Positions 15,034 to 19,843 of a stretch of DNA of 19,843 bases are shown here, in pieces (the first letter of the stretch is position 1; each line of letters begins with the position of its first letter). The notes under the pieces were generated by a model, which saw only the letters and a list, made by a program, of their open reading frames with translations, searched no databases and was not told where the DNA came from. The stretch is taken from contig JAEWAE010000044.1 in NCBI GenBank assembly GCA_023391835.1, positions 1 through 19,843 of the forward strand, in the 5' to 3' direction. The translations under genes were made by a program, and so were the position numbers. Origin of the DNA: Bacillota bacterium. Lineage in GTDB: Bacteria > Bacillota > Clostridia > Oscillospirales > Ethanoligenentaceae.

Positions 15034-15065
15034 AAAAAGACCGGCGGCGCACAGCCGTCGGTCTT
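15034..15065 (-). terminator. Intrinsic terminator of the mccA leader (attenuator)
   Basis: On the minus strand the 5' arm 15065-15054 pairs with 15048-15037 (11 pairs, one A-C mismatch) around the 5-nt loop TGTGC, followed by TTTTT. It stands between the Cys leader peptide and mccA, so termination must be conditional. GTCGTCCGCT (15101-15092) can pair with AGCGGAAGAC (15070-15061), nine pairs with one G-A mismatch. That would take up the start of the terminator arm and serve as an antiterminator. Confidence 0.75.
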
Positions 15066-15081
15066 CCGCTCCCAACCCGAA

Positions 15082-15204
15082 TCAAAAAAGCAGCGGACGA
15101 CATCGACCGGCATGCGCACACGCACAAGCCGTACAACATACGCCGCAACAGCCGCCCCATACGGCTCCGCCAACCATCGTGCCCCGCATTGCGCCGGATC
15201 TCAT
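15082..15204 (-). CDS. Cysteine-rich leader peptide of the mccA-mccB attenuator
   Basis: 40-codon ORF, ATG at 15204 and TGA at 15084-15082, with GGAGGG 6 nt upstream (the ATG six bases earlier is too close to this site). It contains seven Cys, at residues 19, 20, 23, 24, 27, 29 and 35, with the cluster CCGVCCTACAC. It lies between a strong promoter and a terminator preceding a cysteine synthesis operon. Stalling at the Cys codons (15150-15118) when charged tRNA-Cys is scarce would leave 15101-15092 free to form the antiterminator; a ribosome reaching the stop would mask it. A metal-binding microprotein is the alternative reading, but position and the following terminator favour a leader. Confidence 0.78.
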   Translation of the reverse strand: MRSGAMRGTMVGGAVWGGCCGVCCTACACAHAGRCRPLLF

Positions 15205-15246
15205 CGTCATCCCTCCGCCAAATTTAATATTATAAAACTTATTGCT

Positions 15247-15275
15247 ATAATATTCTTTGCGACCGGTTTTGTCAA
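15247..15275 (-). promoter_or_regulatory. Strong sigma-A promoter of the mccA-mccB leader
   Basis: On the minus strand a perfect TTGACA (15270-15275), a 17-bp spacer and TATTAT (15247-15252), in a locally AT-rich patch. The expected start is near 15240, about 36 nt before the leader peptide and 248 nt before mccA. Confidence 0.8.
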
Positions 15276-15363
15276 TGCCCCGGCGCTCTTTTAAACAAAA
15301 AAATACCCCTGTATGCCGCCGCGGCAAAAACGCAGCCGGAGGCTGTGCCTCGGCACCGCTTTG

Positions 15364-15372
15364 TGCTATACT
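15364..15372 (+). promoter_or_regulatory. Extended -10 promoter for the GNAT gene
   Basis: TGCTATACT is a good extended -10; the -35 region (about 15344-15349, TGTGCC) is poor. It lies 28 nt before the start codon and is divergent from the mccA promoter. Confidence 0.5.
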
Positions 15373-15399
15373 GATGGAAAACGACTGGGGAGAATCCGC

Positions 15400-15885
15400 A
15401 TGATACGCCACGCACAAGCAGAGGATATGGACACGATACTGGGAATATACACCGTCGCCCGGCGGTACATGGCCGACCATGGCAACAAGACCCAGTGGGC
15501 CGGCTCCTACCCGGACCGGCAGACGCTGACCCGGGACATCCAGAACCGGCAGCTTTTTGTATGCGTAGAGGGCGGAGCCATTCACGGGGTCTTCGCTTTT
15601 ATCATCGGGCCGGACGCGACCTATGCCCGGATCGAAAACGGCGCGTGGAAAAACGACGCGCCCTACGGCACGATCCACCGCGTGGCAAGCGACGGGAAAA
15701 CGCGGGGCATTTTTCAGGAGTGTCTGGAATTCTGCCGCCGGCAGATTTCAAATCTGCGCATCGACACTCACCACGACAATCGGACGATGCGGCATCTGAT
15801 CGAAAAAAACGGCTTTGAAACGTGCGGCATCATCTGCACAGGGGACGGCACCCCCCGCATCGCTTATCAGTACACCGGTGCATGA
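15400..15885 (+). CDS. GNAT-family N-acetyltransferase
   Basis: 161-residue acyl-CoA-dependent acetyltransferase of unknown substrate. The N-terminus IRHAQAEDMDTILGIYTVARRYM is typical of GNAT proteins. The acetyl-CoA-binding part (IHRVASDGKTRGIFQECLEFC, about 90-110) is followed by LRIDTHHDNRTMRHLIEKNGF, the motif B region that closes most GNAT domains. GGGGAG lies 7 nt before ATG 15400; the frame extends to 15313 but without a ribosome binding site. The M18 peptidase follows with only 57 nt between, so they are probably co-transcribed. Confidence 0.85.
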   Translation: MIRHAQAEDMDTILGIYTVARRYMADHGNKTQWAGSYPDRQTLTRDIQNRQLFVCVEGGAIHGVFAFIIGPDATYARIENGAWKNDAPYGTIHRVASDGKTRGIFQECLEFCRRQISNLRIDTHHDNRTMRHLIEKNGFETCGIICTGDGTPRIAYQYTGA

Positions 15886-15942
15886 TACGCAAAAGATGCG
15901 GCCGTGTACGAAAATTTCGGACAAAAGAGGTATGTTTGCGCC

Positions 15943-17256
15943 ATGTATGAAACCATCACCGACGAGCTCTTGACGTTTTTGCAAAAAAGCCCGACCTGTT
16001 ACCATGTGATTGCCAACCTGCGCGCCGCGCTCGCGGGGGCCGGATACACGGAGCTGTCGGAGGGAGCCCCCTGGCCGCTGACGGAGGGCGGCCGCTATTT
16101 TGTGGTGCGCAACGAGTCCTCCCTCATCGCCTTCCGCGTGCCCCGGAAAGATTTCACCGGTTTCCAGATTGCCGCGTCCCACAGCGATTCCCCCAGCTTC
16201 AAAATCAAGGAAAGCCCGGAAATCGGCGTGGAGGACGCGTATGTCAAGCTCAACGTGGAACGATACGGCGGCATGCTGTGCGCCCCGTGGTTTGACCGGC
16301 CGCTTTCCGTGGCGGGCAAACTGATGCTCCGCGAGGGGAACCGGTTTGTCACCCGGCTGGTCAACGTGGACCGTGATTTTGTGATGATCCCGAATCTGGC
16401 CATCCACATGGACCGCACCGCCAACGAAGGCCATGCCTACAATCCGCAGAAGGACATGCTGCCCATACTGGGGGATGCCGGCGCCAAGGGCTGCTTTATG
16501 GATTGCATCGCCGAAAGCGCGGGCGTGGAAAAAGACGCCATCGCGGGCAGCGACCTATTTCTTTACAGCCGCACGCCCGGCACCGTCTGGGGCGCCCACC
16601 GGGAATTCATTTCCACGGGTCGGCTGGACGATCTGGAATGCAGCTATGCCAATTTCCGGGGCTTCCTGGATGCGGACGAAAACCCGGCAAGCGTGCCCAT
16701 CCTGGCCGTATTCGACAACGAGGAAGTGGGCAGCGGCACCAAACAGGGGGCCGGCTCCACCTTCCTTGCCGACACGCTGGAACGCATCGGGCTGGGCTGC
16801 GGGCGCACGGCGGAGCGGCACCGCACGGCCGTCGCCTCGAGCTTCATGGTGTCGGCCGACAACGCCCATGCCGTGCACCCGAATTACCCGGAAAAGGCCG
16901 ACCCGGTCAACCGCCCGCATATGAACGGCGGCATCGTCATCAAGTACAACGCAAACCAGCGGTACACCACCGACTCGGTCTCGGCCGCCGTTTTCAAAGC
17001 CGTCTGCAGCCGGGCGGGCGTGCCGTGGCAGGAATTTTTCAACCGCTCGGATATGCCCGGCGGCTCGACGCTGGGAAATATCTCAAACGCCCACGTTTCG
17101 CTCAACACGGTGGATATCGGCCTCGCCCAGCTGGCGATGCACTCGCCCTATGAGACGGCGGGTGCGAAGGACCCTGCCTATCTGGCACGGGCCATGCGGG
17201 TGTTTTTCGCCATGGCGCTCCGGGACGAAGGTCGGGGATGCTACACGCTCGGCTGA
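15943..17256 (+). CDS. M18-family metalloaminopeptidase
   Basis: 437-residue dodecameric-type zinc aminopeptidase (aspartyl aminopeptidase family) that removes N-terminal residues, often acidic ones, from peptides in the cytoplasm. Probable metal ligands by motif are H80 (ASHSDSP), D229 (GRLDD), E261 with catalytic E260 (FDNEEVGSGTKQGAGS), D306 (SADNAHAVHPN) and H400 (AMHSPYE). The 94-residue spacing from D306 to H400 equals that of human DNPEP. The MPGGSTLG motif is also present. ATG 15943 gives the normal family N-terminus (YETITDELLTFLQKSPTCYH) with AGAGG 12 nt upstream; a GTG at 15904 has no ribosome binding site. It is followed by a strong terminator. Confidence 0.93.
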   Translation: MYETITDELLTFLQKSPTCYHVIANLRAALAGAGYTELSEGAPWPLTEGGRYFVVRNESSLIAFRVPRKDFTGFQIAASHSDSPSFKIKESPEIGVEDAYVKLNVERYGGMLCAPWFDRPLSVAGKLMLREGNRFVTRLVNVDRDFVMIPNLAIHMDRTANEGHAYNPQKDMLPILGDAGAKGCFMDCIAESAGVEKDAIAGSDLFLYSRTPGTVWGAHREFISTGRLDDLECSYANFRGFLDADENPASVPILAVFDNEEVGSGTKQGAGSTFLADTLERIGLGCGRTAERHRTAVASSFMVSADNAHAVHPNYPEKADPVNRPHMNGGIVIKYNANQRYTTDSVSAAVFKAVCSRAGVPWQEFFNRSDMPGGSTLGNISNAHVSLNTVDIGLAQLAMHSPYETAGAKDPAYLARAMRVFFAMALRDEGRGCYTLG

Positions 17257-17330
17257 CAGAGCGCGCACACGCCGCCGGGCCGGCGTCCGTCGTGGATTTC
17301 CGGGCCTGACGGAGCCGCCCGGCCACCATA

Positions 17331-17374
17331 AAAGTGCCCGGAGCGGTATTCTCTATCCGCTCCGGGCATTTTTT
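17331..17374. terminator. Bidirectional intrinsic terminator after the M18 gene
   Basis: TGCCCGGAGCGG (17335-17346) pairs perfectly with 17357-17368 around a 10-nt loop, followed by TTTTTT. Flanking AAA gives a short T-run on the other strand, so it may also end the convergent oxidoreductase transcript. Confidence 0.92.
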
Positions 17375-17496
17375 ACAGCCATTCCGTTTATGATCGGAAA
17401 CAGTCGTGCTTCGTCTGTCCGCCTTTGGCGGAAAGACCGGAGGCCGTATGACGGCTGTGCAGCCGCAGAGGTTTCGCCCTGCACCGGCGGAGCTTC

Positions 17497-18759
17497 TCAG
17501 AAGGCGGCCCCCTGCCGTTTGAGCCGCTGCTGAAGCAGCTTCACGTCCGCCTCGCGGCACGGTACGCCGGCGGAATGTACGACCCCCACCGCCGTGCCCG
17601 CAGCTTCGCCCAGACAGCAGACGATAGGCAGGATGCGGATGGATGCCTGCGCCTCGTGGGTGACGGAAATGCTGCGGCCCGCCACCAGCAGATTGTCGAC
17701 CCGTCTGGGCACCAGACTGCGGTAAGGAATGGTGTAATACTGCCCCTGTGGGAAATAGTAGTGGCTGGTGCCGCTCCCCTCCGGATTATGGATGTCGATA
17801 TCGTAGTTGCCCAGTGCAATGGAATCGTCAAACCGGGTGCAGGCCCTGAGATCCTCGCCGGTGAGCCGGTATTCGCCGTCGATCATACGGCTTTCCCGGA
17901 CGCCGATTTCCGAAGCGGTCATAAGCAGCTCGCTGTGCTGGAATCCGTCGATGTTATCTTTCATGAAACGGAAAAGCTCCCATACCTGCTCCCGGGCGTC
18001 GATCTCTGCCTGGGTCAGATCAAAGGCGTCCACCGGGCTGCGCCTGACGATGCGGGTGGAGTTGAAATGAAGCACTCCGCCGACCAGATTCGGGAAGATC
18101 AGCACATCCTCCCGGATATTGCGGATCTTGCCCTGCGCGCGCATTTTTTGATAGAGACCATTGATCATCGGGCGGGCCCGCCGGTATTTTTCAATATCCA
18201 CATTCGCCACGCGGAAGCAAAGGGTCATCGGCTGACAAAGGCTGTCCCCGCTCCGCCCCAGATGATAGGGGCAGCCGGCCCGTACGGCCAGATCGGCATC
18301 GCCGGTGGCGTCGACGAAATAATCCGCCTCCAGATCCATCCGGCCGGATTTATTGAGCACGCTCACCGAGCGGATGCGGCTGTTTTCCACCTGTGCATCC
18401 GCCAGCCAGGAATGAAAAAGCAGCCGGACATGAGCCGCGAGCGCCATACGGTTGAGCACGAGCTTGAGATATTCCTCGTGGAACAGACCGGGCGGGTTGC
18501 CGTCCGCCGCCCCCAGTTTTTTCAGCTCGCCCACGATTTCCAGAAAGATACCCTGGCTGAGCGAATGTTTTTCGGGCACGTCGTGATCGTCCGTCCGGGT
18601 GTAGTTGGGCATGAACGGATTCACCAGACAATTCACCGCCGCTCCGCCCAGACAGTTGGATTTGTCAACCAGCAGCACCGAAAGCCCGGCCCGTGCGGCG
18701 CTGATCGCCGCGGCCGTGCCGGCAAAGCCACCGCCGAGCACCACCAGATCGTATTTCAT
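17497..18759 (-). CDS. FAD-dependent oxidoreductase (FAD_oxidored family)
   Basis: 420-residue flavoprotein of unknown substrate. The N-terminal dinucleotide-binding fold has GGGFAG (9-14) and an acidic end of beta-2 (D32 in LLVDKSN), then CLGGAAV with C36. A second flavin motif FVDATGDADLAVRAG lies in the middle, and the C-terminus has NLLVAGRSISVTHEAQASIRILPIVCCLGEAAGTA, the usual FAD-contacting closing segment of this family. The start at 18759 follows GAGGTG by 6 nt; the frame extends to 18813 without support. It is divergent from a PocR/AraC-type regulator, which probably controls it. Confidence 0.88.
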   Translation of the reverse strand: MKYDLVVLGGGFAGTAAAISAARAGLSVLLVDKSNCLGGAAVNCLVNPFMPNYTRTDDHDVPEKHSLSQGIFLEIVGELKKLGAADGNPPGLFHEEYLKLVLNRMALAAHVRLLFHSWLADAQVENSRIRSVSVLNKSGRMDLEADYFVDATGDADLAVRAGCPYHLGRSGDSLCQPMTLCFRVANVDIEKYRRARPMINGLYQKMRAQGKIRNIREDVLIFPNLVGGVLHFNSTRIVRRSPVDAFDLTQAEIDAREQVWELFRFMKDNIDGFQHSELLMTASEIGVRESRMIDGEYRLTGEDLRACTRFDDSIALGNYDIDIHNPEGSGTSHYYFPQGQYYTIPYRSLVPRRVDNLLVAGRSISVTHEAQASIRILPIVCCLGEAAGTAVGVVHSAGVPCREADVKLLQQRLKRQGAAF

Positions 18760-18810
18760 ACGGTCACCTCTTTCTCCCCTATCGTACCGCTTTTGCCGGT
18801 GGATTTCTTT

Positions 18811-18858
18811 CACAAACAGCGGTCAATTCTTGCACAAACGAAACAAAAAGCGTATCCT
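18811..18858 (+). promoter_or_regulatory. Promoter and CACAAAC direct repeats between oxidoreductase and AraC-type gene
   Basis: TTGCAC (18830-18835), a 17-bp spacer and TATCCT (18853-18858) form a promoter toward the AraC-type gene. CACAAAC occurs at 18811-18817 and again at 18833-18839, 22 bp apart (two helical turns), the second copy overlapping the -35. Direct repeats with this spacing are typical of AraC-family operators. Confidence 0.5.
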
Positions 18859-18901
18859 GTATGGAATACCACCGAATCTATGCAAGAAAGGGGCGGGCCG
18901 G

Positions 18902-19768
18902 ATGGCGGAGGATTTCATGCCGCTCGGCGAGCTGATCCGGCAGTTCTCTGCCGGGACCCGTGCGCACGTGTGCATCCACGACGTGTCGGGCATCCTGAAT
19001 GCCGGCCCGATGCGGCTGGACGACTGCCACCGCATTCACTCCATACCCTTTTGCTGTGCGGCAAAGGCAACATCGACGGGATTCCGGCTGTGCATCCACT
19101 GCAAGATGCTGGCCAACTGCAAAGCGGCGGAGGGCAGGCGGTTGTTTCACGCATACTGCCCTTACGGCCTTTACGAAGTCGTGCAGCCGGTGCTCATAGG
19201 CGGGCAGACCCAGTGTATCATCTATGTGGGCAACCTCATTTTCAGCCCCGAGGAGTCGGGCCGCCGCATCGACCGGGCCTGCCGGCTGACCCATTCGCCC
19301 GCCGAAGTGCTCCGGGCCGATCTGGCCGACGCGGAGCGGATCGCCTCCCCCGACACCGCCATCCGCATGGCGGGCCTCATTGACAGCTATATCCGTCTGC
19401 TTGCCGGGCACATACACATCCCGGCAGCCGACGCCGGGCAGCCCCACTGGGCCGTGGAGGCGCTCCGGAACTATATCCAGCTGAATTATAATCAGAGTCT
19501 GTCGCTGCGCAACGCCTCCCGTCTGTATTTTGTCAACGACAAATATATCGGCCGGTTGTTCCGTCGGCAGACCGGGCAGACTTTTCACGAGTATCTCAAT
19601 ACCGTGCGCATGGAAAAGGCGGCAGCTTTTCTGCAGGACCCGGAAATGAGCGTTTTATCTGTGGCGTTCCGCAGCGGTTTCCAGAATGTCTCCTATTTCA
19701 ACCGCCTGTTTCGCCGCCAATACGGCATGTCTCCATCCAAGTACCGCCGACGCACTCAAGAGGGTTAA
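18902..19768 (+). CDS. AraC-family regulator with PocR-like cysteine-rich sensor
   Basis: 288-residue regulator. Residues about 7-125 resemble the PocR sensory domain: CxxC at 64-67 (CIHC), C73 and C86 (HAYCPYGLYEVVQPVLIGGQ), plus C24, C42, C51 and C52, arranged as for ligand or metal sensing. Residues about 182-283 are the AraC double helix-turn-helix (SLSLRNASRLYFVNDKYIGRLFRR and SVLSVAFRSGFQNVSYFNRLFRRQYGMSPSKYR). The start at 18902 has AAAGGGG upstream. It is divergently placed against the FAD oxidoreductase, with candidate operator repeats between them. PocR proteins regulate propanediol and related pathways; the ligand here is unknown. Confidence 0.87.
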   Translation: MAEDFMPLGELIRQFSAGTRAHVCIHDVSGILNAGPMRLDDCHRIHSIPFCCAAKATSTGFRLCIHCKMLANCKAAEGRRLFHAYCPYGLYEVVQPVLIGGQTQCIIYVGNLIFSPEESGRRIDRACRLTHSPAEVLRADLADAERIASPDTAIRMAGLIDSYIRLLAGHIHIPAADAGQPHWAVEALRNYIQLNYNQSLSLRNASRLYFVNDKYIGRLFRRQTGQTFHEYLNTVRMEKAAAFLQDPEMSVLSVAFRSGFQNVSYFNRLFRRQYGMSPSKYRRRTQEG

Positions 19769-19843
19769 GTCTCCCCCCCGCCATGCGCGCAGAGAAGGGC
19801 CCCCCGCCGCCCGACACCGGCCCCGGGGGCGGGGGGGGTAAAA
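19769..19843. other. Extremely G/C-rich end segment with possible hairpin
   Basis: CCCCCCGCC (19800-19808) can pair with GGCGGGGGG (19828-19836). No T-run follows. The homopolymer-like composition at the end of the window could be a poorly resolved assembly edge or a terminator of the AraC-type gene. Confidence 0.3.

Noticed and set aside
14993..15240. T-box or other riboswitch in the mccA leader
   Set aside because: No T-box core sequence is visible, and the RBS, Cys-rich ORF and terminator account for the region.
17575..19383. 602-codon open frame on the plus strand
   Set aside because: It runs antisense to the FAD oxidoreductase and then out of frame through the regulator gene; both real genes have motifs and ribosome binding sites.
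1..19843. tRNA, rRNA, CRISPR or prophage content
   Set aside because: No cloverleaf, rRNA-like block, repeat-spacer array or phage gene was recognised anywhere in the window.

Overview
The window looks like a GC-rich chromosome segment from an anaerobic Firmicute, probably a Clostridia member of the Oscillospirales type. This is inferred from strong AGGAGG-type ribosome binding sites, sigma-A-like promoters, intrinsic terminators, a lipoprotein-type LivJ, a YkcB-like GT39 protein and an mccA-mccB type sulfur operon. No tRNA, rRNA or CRISPR array was seen.

Layout. 91-1995 (-): a GT39-type membrane glycosyltransferase. 1996-2682: an AT-rich divergent control region. 2683-7251 (+): a complete branched-chain amino acid ABC importer, livJ-livH-livM-livG-livF. 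7335-8213 (-): an AraC-family regulator convergent with livF. 8374-9983 (+): promoter, tyrosine-rich leader peptide, attenuator, tyrS and terminator. About 10188-11677: an IS110-family insertion sequence, with its transposase on the minus strand and a candidate bridge RNA upstream of it. 11719-12759 (+): nrdB without nrdA beside it. 12854-15275 (-): an mccA-mccB operon preceded by a cysteine-rich leader peptide and terminator. 15364-17256 (+): a GNAT acetyltransferase and an M18 aminopeptidase. 17497-18759 (-): a FAD-dependent oxidoreductase. 18902-19768 (+): a divergent PocR/AraC-type regulator. The last 75 bases are extremely G/C-rich.

The most interesting content is regulatory. Two separate transcription units carry what reads as classical ribosome-mediated attenuation. 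tyrS has a 32-residue leader ORF with three consecutive Tyr codons inside the 5' arm of a pause hairpin, an antiterminator pairing, and a 16-bp UUCG-capped terminator. mccA-mccB (cysteine synthesis by reverse transsulfuration) has a 40-residue leader ORF with seven Cys codons followed by a terminator. In both, exactly 16 nt separate the leader stop codon from the terminator 5' arm as I drew it. In Firmicutes such genes are usually controlled by T-box RNAs or by transcription factors such as CymR, so a leader-peptide solution for both tyrosine and cysteine deserves a test.

Functionally the window joins amino acid uptake (liv), peptide breakdown (M18), Cys synthesis (mccAB) and tRNA charging (tyrS), with two AraC-family regulators placed beside likely targets. 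The IS110 copy lies between a promoter-like site and nrdB, so it may have altered nrdB expression.
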